Of a stretch of 64,000 nucleotides of DNA, positions 17,749-26,404 are shown piece by piece. A model generated the notes under the pieces. That model saw only the letters and a program-made list of their open reading frames with translations, ran no database searches and was not told the origin of the DNA. The DNA is taken from the NCBI RefSeq assembly GCF_036365825.1, contig NZ_CP142675.1, positions 1,612,001-1,676,000 of the forward strand, read 5' to 3'. Position 1 is the stretch's first letter. Each line of letters starts with the position of its first letter. Made by a program: the position numbers and the translations under genes. This DNA is from Qipengyuania sp. HL-TH1. GTDB taxonomy: Bacteria > Pseudomonadota > Alphaproteobacteria > Sphingomonadales > Sphingomonadaceae.

Positions 17749-18951
17749 TCAGCGCAGGCTTACCACATTGTCCGCCGCGGGACGCTGGCGGCTGCCGTCG
17801 TAGAGGCTCGCCATCGGTTCATCGGTGACCACCACGCGGTCGGCCGCGCCGAAGCCGTTGAAATCGGTCTTCATCGCCGCGCCATAGGCGCCGAGCATGC
17901 CGATCTCGATGAAATCGCCCGCCTGGATGTCCTCGGGCAGGACGAAGGGGCCCTGCATATAGTCGGCATCGTCGCAGGTCGGGCCATAGAAGGCGAAGTC
18001 CATGTCGGGCTTGATGAGGTCGTCCTCGAGCGCGCGGACGGGGAATTTCCAGTCCACATGCGCGGCATCGAACAGCGCGCCATAGGCGCCGTCGTTGATG
18101 TAGAGTTCCTCGCCGCGGCGCTTCTCGACCTTGACGATGAGCGACGAATATTCGGCGCACAGCGCGCGGCCCGGCTCGCACCACAATTCGGCATTGTAGG
18201 CGATCGGCAGGTTGTAGAAGTTCTGGTGGATGATCTGGAAATAGTCTTCCAGCGGCGGCGGTTCCATTCCCGGATAGACCGACGGGAAACCCCCGCCGAC
18301 ATCGATCATGTCGATCACCACCGAGGCCTCGCCGATGGCGACGCGCACGCGTTCGAGCGCCTGGACATAGGCAAAGGGCGTCATCGCCTGGCTGCCCACG
18401 TGGAAGCACACGCCGAGCCAGTCGGCATGCTGGCGTGCCTGTTGCAGCAGCGCCGGCGCCTCGGTCAGGTCGCAGCCGAATTTGGACGCGAGGCTGAGTT
18501 CGGAATATTCGCTCGAGACGCGCAGGCGGACGCACAGGCGCAAGTCCTGCGCAGGCTCGCCCTCATCGTCGCGGCAGGCAATGACGATCTTTTCCAGCTC
18601 CTCGACCGAATCGAGGCTGAAGGTGCGCACGCCGTGCTGGCGGTAGGCTTCGCGGATCGCGCTGGGCGCCTTGACCGGATGCATGAAACACAGCGTCGCG
18701 CCGGGCAACGTGGCGCGCACCAGCCGCACTTCGGCGATCGAGGCGACGTCGTAATGCGTGACGCCATTGTCCCACAACACCTGCAGCAGGTCGGGCGAGG
18801 GATTCGCCTTCACCGCATAGAGCGACTTGCCCGGAAACTTCTCGACGAAGAAATGGGCGGCGCGCGCGGCGGCGTGCGGGCGATTGAGGATGATCGGTTC
18901 GTCCGGCTGGAGAGCGCGAACTACGGACCGGGCGTCAGGAAATGTGTGCAA
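17749..18951 (-). CDS. Ornithine (lysine/ornithine) decarboxylase, fold type III
   Basis: PLP-dependent decarboxylase of the alanine-racemase fold that makes putrescine (or cadaverine) from ornithine (or lysine). The 400-residue protein has the PLP lysine Lys48 in LYAVKANPSP, CFHVGSQ, the glycine-rich IDMIDVGGGFP, CEPGRAL, and the substrate cysteine in YGPTCDDAD, which is typical of ornithine/lysine decarboxylases rather than diaminopimelate decarboxylase. The first possible start is TTG 18951 (MHTFPDARSVV). No ribosome site is obvious. With nspC upstream and a carboxynorspermidine synthase homologue at 24-25 kb it completes a spermidine route. Confidence 0.93.
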   Translation of the reverse strand: MHTFPDARSVVRALQPDEPIILNRPHAAARAAHFFVEKFPGKSLYAVKANPSPDLLQVLWDNGVTHYDVASIAEVRLVRATLPGATLCFMHPVKAPSAIREAYRQHGVRTFSLDSVEELEKIVIACRDDEGEPAQDLRLCVRLRVSSEYSELSLASKFGCDLTEAPALLQQARQHADWLGVCFHVGSQAMTPFAYVQALERVRVAIGEASVVIDMIDVGGGFPSVYPGMEPPPLEDYFQIIHQNFYNLPIAYNAELWCEPGRALCAEYSSLIVKVEKRRGEELYINDGAYGALFDAAHVDWKFPVRALEDDLIKPDMDFAFYGPTCDDADYMQGPFVLPEDIQAGDFIEIGMLGAYGAAMKTDFNGFGAADRVVVTDEPMASLYDGSRQRPAADNVVSLR

Positions 18952-19140
18952 CTCAAGGGACCCCCAAAACGGCTAGGTTTCAGACAAGGCTGCCTTGCGG
19001 ATCGGATCCCCTTGGGGCAGCGGAGCGGCGCACATAAGCGAGATGCGCGATAAAGCAAGCGGAATCGGCCGGTTCGGCCCTGTCTATGTCACTGTATCAA
19101 AGGTCGAGCACGCCTGGCGTTCCATGGCGCAGTCGCAGCA

Positions 19141-20319
19141 TCAGCTCAGCCGGTCGCGGAAGGTGTCGTAACCGAACTCCTTGACCAGCTCGAGCTGGTC
19201 ACTGTCGCTGTCCCAGAGATAGATGCTGGGCAGCTGGACGCCGTTGAACGTATTGGTCTTGACCATCGAATAATGCGCCTGGTCGAGGAAGGCGAAGCGT
19301 TTGCCGACCTCCGCCCCGCCGGGGATCCGGTAATCGCCGATCACATCGCCCGCGAGGCACGACGGGCCGCCGATGCGCACCGCGGGGACCGCCTCGTCGC
19401 TGCTTTCGCCGAGCATTGCGGGGCGATAGGGCGCCTCGATCACGTCGGGCATGTGGCAAGTGGCCGATACGTCGGCGACCGCGACGGGCAGGCCGTTGAA
19501 ACCGGTATCGAGGATCGTGCCCACCAATATGCCCGCATCGAGCGCGACTGCCTCGCCCGGTTCGAGATGGATTTCCGCGCCGGTATCGTCCTTCGCATCG
19601 CGCAGGAACTCGATCAGCTCCTCGCGCTGGTAGTCGGCGCGGGTGATATGGTGCCCGCCGCCCATGTTGATCCATTTGAGCTGGCCGAACCACGGCTCGA
19701 TCGCGTCGAACACCTTGTCCCAAGTGGCCAACAACGGCTCGAAATCCTGCTCGCACAGATTATGGAAATGGATCCCGTCGACCTGCGCCATGATTTCGGG
19801 GGTCAGCTGGTCGAGCGGGAAGCCCAGCCGGCTGCCCGGGCTGGAGGGATCGTAACGCGGCACCTCGCCCGTGGGATGCAGCGGGTTGATCCGCAGCCCG
19901 ACATCGAAATCCTGCCCCGCGGCGCGCGCGTTCTCCATGATCAGCGTCGCGCGTTCGAGCTGGCCGGGCGAATTGAAGATCACATGGTCGGACAGGCGGC
20001 AGACCTCGTCGAGCTCCTCGGGCTTGTAGGCCGCCGAATAGGTCGCGATCTCGCCGTCGTAGAACTCGCTCGCCAGCCGCGCTTCCCACAATCCGCTCGT
20101 GCATACGCCGTCGAGATATTCGCCGATGATCGGCGCGGTCGACCACATCGAAAACGCCTTGAGCGCGCTGAACATCTTGATCTCGGCGGCATCGCGCACC
20201 TCGGCCAGCACCTGGCAATTGGCGCGCAATTTCGCCGCGTCGACGACGAAAGCGGGGCTGTCGACGCGGTCGAGGTCGAATTGCGCAAAGGCGCCCGGAT
20301 CACCGGCTTTGGTTTCCAT
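19141..20319 (-). CDS. nspC: Carboxynorspermidine/carboxyspermidine decarboxylase
   Basis: PLP decarboxylase of fold type III that converts carboxyspermidine (or carboxynorspermidine) to the free polyamine. The 392-residue protein has the PLP lysine Lys54 in FSALKAFSMW, RINPLHP, IHFHNLCEQ, MGGGHHIT, and HLEPGEAV, followed by SATCHMPDV. Start ATG 20319 begins METKAGDPGAF; the upstream frame lies inside the tetR gene. It begins only 5 bp after the tetR stop, so the regulator and this enzyme share a transcript. ODC follows 189 bp downstream on the same strand. Confidence 0.94.
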   Translation of the reverse strand: METKAGDPGAFAQFDLDRVDSPAFVVDAAKLRANCQVLAEVRDAAEIKMFSALKAFSMWSTAPIIGEYLDGVCTSGLWEARLASEFYDGEIATYSAAYKPEELDEVCRLSDHVIFNSPGQLERATLIMENARAAGQDFDVGLRINPLHPTGEVPRYDPSSPGSRLGFPLDQLTPEIMAQVDGIHFHNLCEQDFEPLLATWDKVFDAIEPWFGQLKWINMGGGHHITRADYQREELIEFLRDAKDDTGAEIHLEPGEAVALDAGILVGTILDTGFNGLPVAVADVSATCHMPDVIEAPYRPAMLGESSDEAVPAVRIGGPSCLAGDVIGDYRIPGGAEVGKRFAFLDQAHYSMVKTNTFNGVQLPSIYLWDSDSDQLELVKEFGYDTFRDRLS

Positions 20320-20324
20320 AGGGT

Positions 20325-21014
20325 TCAATTCTCTCTTGAAGTATCGGCCACCAGCGCATCGACCTGGCGGGTGATCGAGCGGCGTACGGCGGCAACCTGT
20401 TCGGCGCCGATTTCGTTCCATCCCATGATCGCCTGCGACACGCGCCTGCCGCTGGTGAAGGCGATCATGTTGGCGATCAGCAGCAATGCATCGAGACGCG
20501 CCTCCTCGCTGCCGGGATCGCTGCCGCGCGCGGCGCGGATCAGCTGCGCGGTCAGCTCGGTCCCCGGCTGCCACAGCCGCTCATAGAGCAGCGCGAAGGC
20601 ATCGCCCGGCGCGTTCATCTCGCGCGCGACGAACCCCGCCCACAGCGCCGCCTCCTCGCCCATGACCAGCGTTTCGACCAACGCATCCATCAGCTGGCGG
20701 AGCAGATCGTGCGCAGTGGCGCGGTCGCCCTGCCCCTGCGCAAGGAAAGCGACTGCGGGCGCGGTGGCGGCCGCCATGCCGTCGGCAAAGCGGTCGAGGA
20801 TCGCCTGCGCGCATTCGAGATAGAGCGCGTCCTTCGACCCGAAATGATAGTTCAGCAGCGGCTGGTTGACCCCGGCCGCCGCGGCGATCGCACGGGTGCT
20901 CGCGCCTTCCAGCCCGCTTTCGGCAAAGGCCACGATCGCCGCATCGAGGATGAGGCTGCGCGTCTCGCTGCTCTTGGCATAGGTGCCGCGGTTGGCGGGT
21001 GGGGACTGGGCCAT
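20325..21014 (-). CDS. TetR-family regulator
   Basis: A 229-residue TetR-type repressor. The N-terminal helix-turn-helix is textbook (ILDAAIVAFAESGLEGAST, then IAAAAGVNQPLLNYHFGSKD), and the longer effector domain resembles the CecR/DUF1956 type. Start taken at ATG 21014 (MAQSPPANRG); an ATG 12 codons upstream is possible. It lies between the MpaB-type oxygenase gene (52 bp upstream) and nspC (5 bp downstream), all on one strand. It may therefore control the oxygenase, the polyamine gene, or both. The ligand is unknown. Confidence 0.92.
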   Translation of the reverse strand: MAQSPPANRGTYAKSSETRSLILDAAIVAFAESGLEGASTRAIAAAAGVNQPLLNYHFGSKDALYLECAQAILDRFADGMAAATAPAVAFLAQGQGDRATAHDLLRQLMDALVETLVMGEEAALWAGFVAREMNAPGDAFALLYERLWQPGTELTAQLIRAARGSDPGSEEARLDALLLIANMIAFTSGRRVSQAIMGWNEIGAEQVAAVRRSITRQVDALVADTSREN

Positions 21015-21066
21015 GCGCGGCCCATAGGGCAAGCGGCGGGCAAGCTCCATAGCCTGCCCGCGCGGG

Positions 21067-22413
21067 TTACAGCGCGGGCTTGTACTGGCTCGCGTCGGTG
21101 ACGAAATCGGCGTGACCGTAGGTCTCGAGCAGCTGCCCCAGCTTGCGCACCAGCCGCCGGTCGGCCCAGTCGCGCGTAGCCGGAATGGCGGCGAGCGCCT
21201 TGTACCAGCGGATATGGCCGTGGACGAAGGCCAGCGCGCAGACCGCCGCCAGCCGGTCTGTGGCACTCATCGTGACGCCGACGCTGGCGGCCAGTTCGCG
21301 GTCGCCGCCCATGAAGTGCTGGATGAAGAACAGCTTCGAAAAACCGCCCTCCATCCAGCGCTTCGCCCCCGCCAAGGCCCCCTCTCCCTGGGTCATCTCG
21401 GCGTCCATCGTCGCGCGTAGCAGCGCGCCGCAGGTCTCGGGCTCAAACTCGGCGCGCAGCGTGGCCGAGCGCGTCAGCCACAGTTTCTCGATCCCGCGCG
21501 GGGTATCGCTCAGCAAATCCTCGGGCAGGCCCAGCAGGAAGCAGCGATAGCGCGCCAGTTCGACCTTGGCGCGTTCTTCGGGGGTGAAGGTTTCGCGGCC
21601 GCTGTCGAGCACCTCGCGTGCCATCAGATAGGTGCCGATCAGCCCCGCGGGCATCTGGTCGACCTGCGGGATCGGAATGCCATAGACGCCGACATCCCAT
21701 TTGCCGCTACGCATGATGTTGGCACGGACCATCGAATGCATCAGCCGGACCTTGGCCGCCGCCTTGAACCCCGCCCCCGAGCGGCGCAGCGCACCGGGCA
21801 TCAGCGTACAGGTGAAAAAGCTGCCGGTCTCATAGGCGCGGCGCGAAGCGGTATTGTTCGACAGCGTGCCGGTCAGCGCCATCGGCAGCGCGCTGTATTT
21901 GTTCATGAAGGTCGCGATGAAGGCGCCGCGCAGCACGAAGGGGGTCAGGTGGACATGCGCATTGCGCTCGGTCCGCGCGCCCTGCTCGACCAGTTCCATG
22001 TCGAGCCACTCGGGCGTGGCCTCCATCGCGGCGATGAAGGCGCGCAGTTCGGGCGGCGCATCCTCAACCGTCTCGAGCCCCTCGTCGCAGGCGCGGTCGA
22101 GCATGTCGACCAGCGCGCGGAAGCCGTATTCGGGCATTAGCGCGGCATAGGCATCCGCCGTGCGGTCGCCGGTCATCGTATAGGCGCGGATGGTCGCGAG
22201 GCATTTGCTGTCGGCGAGCAAATCGGCACGGCGCGAGGCGAAGCGCGCGGGCATCTCGACCTGGTCGGCAAGATCGGTGGAGAAGCGTTCGGGCAGCTGC
22301 GTAAAGTCGACCGAGCCATAGATCGCGGGGATCGCCTCGCGCTGCGCCACTACCTCGGGCGGAAAAGCTGCGGGTACGGGTTCGAGCGGTTCGACGTGCG
22401 CAAGCGTGGCCAT
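21067..22413 (-). CDS. Oxygenase MpaB family protein (DUF2236-like)
   Basis: A 448-residue protein of the MpaB/latex-clearing-protein (DUF2236) type, a b-type haem oxygenase superfamily. The characteristic helical segment with a haem-ligand histidine is visible as KVRLMHSMVRANI, followed by WDVGVYGIPIPQVDQ and LIGTYLMAREVLDSG. Known relatives cleave farnesyl chains in mycophenolate biosynthesis or polyisoprene, but the substrate here cannot be inferred. Start ATG 22413 has AAGGGAG eight bases upstream; the 8-codon longer form is unlikely. No signal peptide is evident. The adjacent TetR gene is a likely regulator. Confidence 0.85.
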   Translation of the reverse strand: MATLAHVEPLEPVPAAFPPEVVAQREAIPAIYGSVDFTQLPERFSTDLADQVEMPARFASRRADLLADSKCLATIRAYTMTGDRTADAYAALMPEYGFRALVDMLDRACDEGLETVEDAPPELRAFIAAMEATPEWLDMELVEQGARTERNAHVHLTPFVLRGAFIATFMNKYSALPMALTGTLSNNTASRRAYETGSFFTCTLMPGALRRSGAGFKAAAKVRLMHSMVRANIMRSGKWDVGVYGIPIPQVDQMPAGLIGTYLMAREVLDSGRETFTPEERAKVELARYRCFLLGLPEDLLSDTPRGIEKLWLTRSATLRAEFEPETCGALLRATMDAEMTQGEGALAGAKRWMEGGFSKLFFIQHFMGGDRELAASVGVTMSATDRLAAVCALAFVHGHIRWYKALAAIPATRDWADRRLVRKLGQLLETYGHADFVTDASQYKPAL

Positions 22414-22437
22414 GAAGCGGCTCCCTTCACGCGCCAA

Positions 22438-22463
22438 TTTATATCACTCGATCAAATCGTCAA
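22438..22463 (-). promoter_or_regulatory. Candidate promoter of the MpaB-type gene
   Basis: On the minus strand TTGACG (22463-22458) is followed after 14 bases by TATAAA (22443-22438), within an AT-rich island upstream of ATG 22413. The spacing is shorter than the sigma-70 optimum, so this may instead be operator sequence for the TetR protein. Confidence 0.25.
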
Positions 22464-22563
22464 CCCGTTGCGCGATCCTCGCCGCAAACGCGCGGGATAC
22501 CGCCAAGGAAAACGGGGCGGAGCAGCGCCTGCTGCCCCGCCCCGCCGGGAATTTGCGATCCGC

Positions 22564-23196
22564 TCAATCGTCCTTGTCGGGACGATAGATCAGCGCCCGC
22601 ACGGGGCCTTCGTAGGAGAACCCGCGCGACATCATCCGCTCCTGGCCGCTACGCCAGTTGGAGGCACCGAAGCCCGTGTAGACGGCGGTGGTCGACGTGT
22701 TCGACACGATCGTATCGTGGCTTTCGCCGACCGGTTCGGGATCGACGGTGACCAGCGCATACCGCTCGTTTTCCTGCGGTACGAACTGGATCGACAGGAG
22801 CCCGGGGCGGAACATGTACTTGTCGCGGCGGAAGCTGCGCGTTTCGGCACCGGCGGCATCGAGCAGCACGACCTTGGGCGACAGCACCCGCTCCGGTTCG
22901 AGCACCGAACCGATCTCGACCATCTTGGCGTGCGCTGCATCGGGGAGCGCGAAGACTAGATACGGCGCTGCCACCGCGCCGCGCCGCAGGCACGCGCCAT
23001 TACCGGGGAGATGGGCATCGACCGTCCAGATCGCCTTGTCCTTTTCAGGCGTCAGGCCGATTGCCCCGGTCGTATCGACCACAGTCGGGCAATCGGGCCG
23101 ATCATAGGCCAGCGTCGGCGGAATGGCCGGTGTGGTCGTGGTGCAGCCACCCAGAAGGGCGGCTGCACCAAGCGCGGTAAACAGGTTCCTGTTCAT
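22564..23196 (-). CDS. Putative lipoprotein, unknown function
   Basis: A 210-residue protein with a lipoprotein signal peptide (MNRNLFTALGAAALLGGC, lipobox LLGGC, Cys18). The mature part is a beta-rich domain with a central cysteine pair (DCPTVVD and ACLRRGAV), which might form a disulfide. There is no recognisable enzymatic motif; the layout loosely recalls MalM-like envelope proteins, but that is a guess. It lies 8 bp after another lipoprotein gene on the same strand, so the pair is probably one operon acting in the envelope. Confidence 0.72.
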   Translation of the reverse strand: MNRNLFTALGAAALLGGCTTTTPAIPPTLAYDRPDCPTVVDTTGAIGLTPEKDKAIWTVDAHLPGNGACLRRGAVAAPYLVFALPDAAHAKMVEIGSVLEPERVLSPKVVLLDAAGAETRSFRRDKYMFRPGLLSIQFVPQENERYALVTVDPEPVGESHDTIVSNTSTTAVYTGFGASNWRSGQERMMSRGFSYEGPVRALIYRPDKDD

Positions 23197-23204
23197 GGCC
23201 CCGC

Positions 23205-23900
23205 CTAGCGCATCAGCCGGACGGCGGTGTCCGCCACCCGCCTCAGCGCATCGTCGATCCCGGCGGCCAGCCGCTCGGGCTGCGTAATCATGTCTTCGCG
23301 GTTCTCGAACACATAAGCCGGGTTCGCAGCGATGGTCACCACACCGGCCTGCGCATCGACCCCGTTATAGACGATACGGTTTTCCATCAGCGTCTTGCCG
23401 GTCAGCGCATCGACCATCTTGATGTCGGCGGAGACCGTCGGGCGCCAGTTCTGGTTGCCTGCATTGACATAGCCATAGGCGGTGACGTTGAAATCGACCA
23501 GCGCCTGGGTGCCCTGCGGCGCGCCCGGATAGTCGCTGAGGAGTTCGCGCTTTTCGCGATCCGGTCCGGCCAGCATAACCGCGGCGATGCCGCTTTGGGC
23601 CAGCGCCGAGACGAGATAGCTTTCGAAATTCGCTTCGGGTGTGTGGTTGACGCTGTCGAGCGCTTCGTTGACCCGGTCACGGCGCGAGGCCTGGACCCCG
23701 GCGTCGATCAACCCGCCGATCAGCCCGAAATTCCCCATGGTCGATGCGGCTTCGTATGCGACCGCGTCTTCGGGCAGCGTGTCGTCGACGATGGCGACCG
23801 AGGTAACGGGTGCGGCAGGCGCGGTGTACGGCGTGCCGACATAGGGCTTGGCGCAGGCGGACAGCCCCAGCAGCGCGATGGCCGCGACGGATTTCTTCAT
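23205..23900 (-). CDS. Putative lipoprotein, unknown function
   Basis: A 231-residue protein starting MKKSVAAIALLGLSACAKP, with lipobox LSAC at Cys16. Mature sequence includes FGLIGGLIDAGVQASRR, a glycine-rich segment often seen in small outer-membrane lipoproteins, and a C-terminal ALRRVADTAVRLMR helix. No catalytic motif is visible. ATG 23900 is used because it directly precedes the signal peptide; six codons upstream (MRGHNS) would spoil it. It is the first gene of a two-lipoprotein operon. Confidence 0.75.
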   Translation of the reverse strand: MKKSVAAIALLGLSACAKPYVGTPYTAPAAPVTSVAIVDDTLPEDAVAYEAASTMGNFGLIGGLIDAGVQASRRDRVNEALDSVNHTPEANFESYLVSALAQSGIAAVMLAGPDREKRELLSDYPGAPQGTQALVDFNVTAYGYVNAGNQNWRPTVSADIKMVDALTGKTLMENRIVYNGVDAQAGVVTIAANPAYVFENREDMITQPERLAAGIDDALRRVADTAVRLMR

Positions 23901-24094
23901 GGAATTGTGACCCCTCAATGATCCCGGACGGGAGAGACCCGCCCAGTTGTCCGAATGGACGAACCGGGGCTACAAAGAAGCGAAGTCCGGCGTCAACATC
24001 GCCCGCAGTCCAGCGCGACTAAGTGGCTGATGGTGGCAGCAAAGACACTTCAAAAAGCGTTACCGCCACCCTCGCCTGTCGCAGCCGGCCACGA

Positions 24095-25306
24095 TCAAAA
24101 ATCTACCGGGCCGTCGAGTTCCTTGACCTGCCACGGCAGGCCGTGCGCGTTGAGCATGTCCATGAAGGGATCTGGGTCCATTTCTTCCATGTTGAACACG
24201 CCCTCGCCGGTCCACTTGCCGGTGACCATCATCGCGCTGCCGATCATGGCGGGGACGCCGGTGGTATAGGAAACCGCCTGGTTGCCCGTTTCCTCGTACG
24301 CCGCTTCGTGGCTGCAGATATTGTTGATGTAGAAGGTCTTCTCGCCCGATCCGTCAAGCGCCTCGCCGGTCGCGATCACGCCGATATTGGTGTTGCCCTT
24401 GGTGGTTTCGCCCAGCGATTCGGGCTTGGGCAGCACGGCGGCGAGGAACTGCAGCGGGATGATCTCCTTGCCCTGGTATTTGACCGGGTCGATCCGCGTC
24501 ATGCCGACATTCTGCAGCACGGTCAGGTGCTTGATGTATTCATCGCCGAAGGTCATCCAGAAACGCGCGCGCTCCATCTCGGGGTTGAACTTGGCGAGGC
24601 TCTCAAGCTCCTCGTGATACATCATGTACATGTTCTTCGGGCCGACCGCCTCGAAGTCGAATTCGACCTTCTTGCCCATTGCCGGGGTCTCGACGAACTC
24701 GCCGTTTTCCCAGTGGCGCGCAGGCGCGGTGACTTCGCGGATGTTGATTTCCGGATTGAAATTGGTGGCGAAGGCCTGCCCGTGATCGCCGCCATTGCAA
24801 TCGAGGATGTCGAGCTGGCGGATGGTCTTGAGCTTGTGCTTCTTGAGCCACATGGTGAAGACGCTGGTGACGCCGGGATCGAAGCCCGACCCCAGCAGCG
24901 CCATCAGCCCGGCATCCTTGAAGCGGTCGTGATAGGCCCACTGCCAGTGGTATTCGAAGCGCGCCTCGTCCTTGGGCTCGTAATTGGCGGTGTCGAGATA
25001 GGACACGCCGGCTTCGAGACAGGCGTCCATGATCGGCAGGTCCTGGTACGGCAGCGCCAGATTGACCACGAGGCTCGGGCCGACCTTCCTGATCAGATTG
25101 ACCATCGCCGGGACTTCCTCGGCGTCGATCTCGTAGGTCGCCACATCCTGCCCGGTGCGCTCCTTCACGCTCGCGGCGATGCTGTCGCACTTGCTCTTCG
25201 TGCGGCTGGCAAGGTGAATGTCGCCGAAGATATCGGCGTTCATCGCCATCTTGTGGACGCAGACCGAGCTGACGCCGCCCGCACCGATCACCAGGACTGT
25301 GGACAT
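24095..25306 (-). CDS. Carboxynorspermidine synthase homologue (saccharopine dehydrogenase family)
   Basis: NAD(P)-dependent reductase of the saccharopine dehydrogenase fold, 403 residues. The N-terminal Rossmann motif is VIGAGGVSSV (6-15). The body contains LALPYQDLPIMDACLEAGV, YLDTANYEP and GFDPGVTSVF, which fit the carboxy(nor)spermidine dehydrogenase (CASDH) group better than lysine-forming enzymes. CASDH joins putrescine to aspartate semialdehyde to form carboxyspermidine, the substrate of NspC encoded 4 kb away. A role in lysine or homospermidine metabolism is the main alternative. It is divergent from the dehydratase gene across 67 bp. Confidence 0.86.
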   Translation of the reverse strand: MSTVLVIGAGGVSSVCVHKMAMNADIFGDIHLASRTKSKCDSIAASVKERTGQDVATYEIDAEEVPAMVNLIRKVGPSLVVNLALPYQDLPIMDACLEAGVSYLDTANYEPKDEARFEYHWQWAYHDRFKDAGLMALLGSGFDPGVTSVFTMWLKKHKLKTIRQLDILDCNGGDHGQAFATNFNPEINIREVTAPARHWENGEFVETPAMGKKVEFDFEAVGPKNMYMMYHEELESLAKFNPEMERARFWMTFGDEYIKHLTVLQNVGMTRIDPVKYQGKEIIPLQFLAAVLPKPESLGETTKGNTNIGVIATGEALDGSGEKTFYINNICSHEAAYEETGNQAVSYTTGVPAMIGSAMMVTGKWTGEGVFNMEEMDPDPFMDMLNAHGLPWQVKELDGPVDF

Positions 25307-25373
25307 GGGTAAACCTCTTTCGTGGAATTTCAGATCTTGCGCGCCCCCTAGCGAAATGCGCTACAGGGGCCAA

Positions 25374-26327
25374 ATGATCCGAGACGATATGCGCAAACCG
25401 ACCCGCGAAGGCGTTCTCGCCGCGGCCGCCTCCATTGCCGAATTGCTTCCGCCGACCCCGCTGCTGCCGGTCGAGGTCGGCGGCGTGCGCTGCCATGTGA
25501 AGGCGGAAAGCCTGCAACCGATCGGCGCATTCAAGATCCGCGGCGGCTGGTGGCGGCTGTCGAACCTCGACGCGGCGGAGAGGGCGCGCGGCGTGGTCGC
25601 GGTATCGTCGGGCAATCACGCGCAGGGCGTCGCCTGGGCGGCGCGGCGGCTGGGGATCGCGGCGGCGATCGTCATGCCGCGCAATGCGCCCACGGTGAAA
25701 CTGGAAGCGACCCGCGCGCTGGGCGCGGAGATCGTGCTATACGACCGCCCCGGCGAGGATCGCGAGGAAGTCGCCGCGCGCGAGGTCGCGTCACGCGGGG
25801 CGACGCTGGTCCATGCCTTCAACGATCCGTGGGTGATCGAGGGCCAGGGCAGCGCGGGCATCGAGATCGCGGCACAGCTTGGCCGCGCGCCGTCGCGCGT
25901 GGTCGTCTGTTGCGGCGGCGGCGGGCTGTCCGCCGGGCTGGCTCTCGCCTGCCCCGACAGCGCGATCCATGTGATCGAACCGCAGGGCTGGGACGTGGTC
26001 GGGCAAGCGCTCGAAGCGGGCGAAGTCGTACGCGCGGTCAATCCGCCCGTCACCATCTGCGATGCGTTGCAGCCCGATGCCAGTGCGCCGGTGGTGCTGT
26101 CGGTGTTGCAGGGCCGCGCGCAGCCCGGTGTGGTCGTGACCGACGAGGAAGTCCGCGCGGCCCAGCGCTTTGCCTTTGCCAAGCTCAACCTGGTGGTCGA
26201 ACCCGGCGGCGCGGCGGCGCTGGCGGCAGCGCTCTCGGGCAAGGTCCCGGTCGACGCGGATACGGTGATCATGGTGACCGGCGGCAATACCGATGCGGCG
26301 AGCTTTGCTAAGACGCTGATCGCCTAG
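25374..26327 (+). CDS. Threonine/serine dehydratase family protein
   Basis: PLP enzyme of the tryptophan-synthase-beta fold that deaminates threonine or serine to the oxo-acid. The 317-residue protein has the PLP lysine in PIGAFKIRGGW, SSGNHAQGVAWAARRLG, and the phosphate-binding glycine loop CCGGGGLSAG. There is no C-terminal ACT regulatory domain, so it resembles the catabolic or short form rather than full-length IlvA. Start ATG 25374 follows AGGGGCC. Serine racemase activity is an alternative in this group. Confidence 0.88.
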   Translation: MIRDDMRKPTREGVLAAAASIAELLPPTPLLPVEVGGVRCHVKAESLQPIGAFKIRGGWWRLSNLDAAERARGVVAVSSGNHAQGVAWAARRLGIAAAIVMPRNAPTVKLEATRALGAEIVLYDRPGEDREEVAAREVASRGATLVHAFNDPWVIEGQGSAGIEIAAQLGRAPSRVVVCCGGGGLSAGLALACPDSAIHVIEPQGWDVVGQALEAGEVVRAVNPPVTICDALQPDASAPVVLSVLQGRAQPGVVVTDEEVRAAQRFAFAKLNLVVEPGGAAALAAALSGKVPVDADTVIMVTGGNTDAASFAKTLIA

Positions 26328-26404
26328 CCCCGATACCGTCACGAGAGCGACACGCGCGCGCCCTATCGGCGTCGGACGATCGTAACTTTCGGGACGTGAC
26401 ACGC

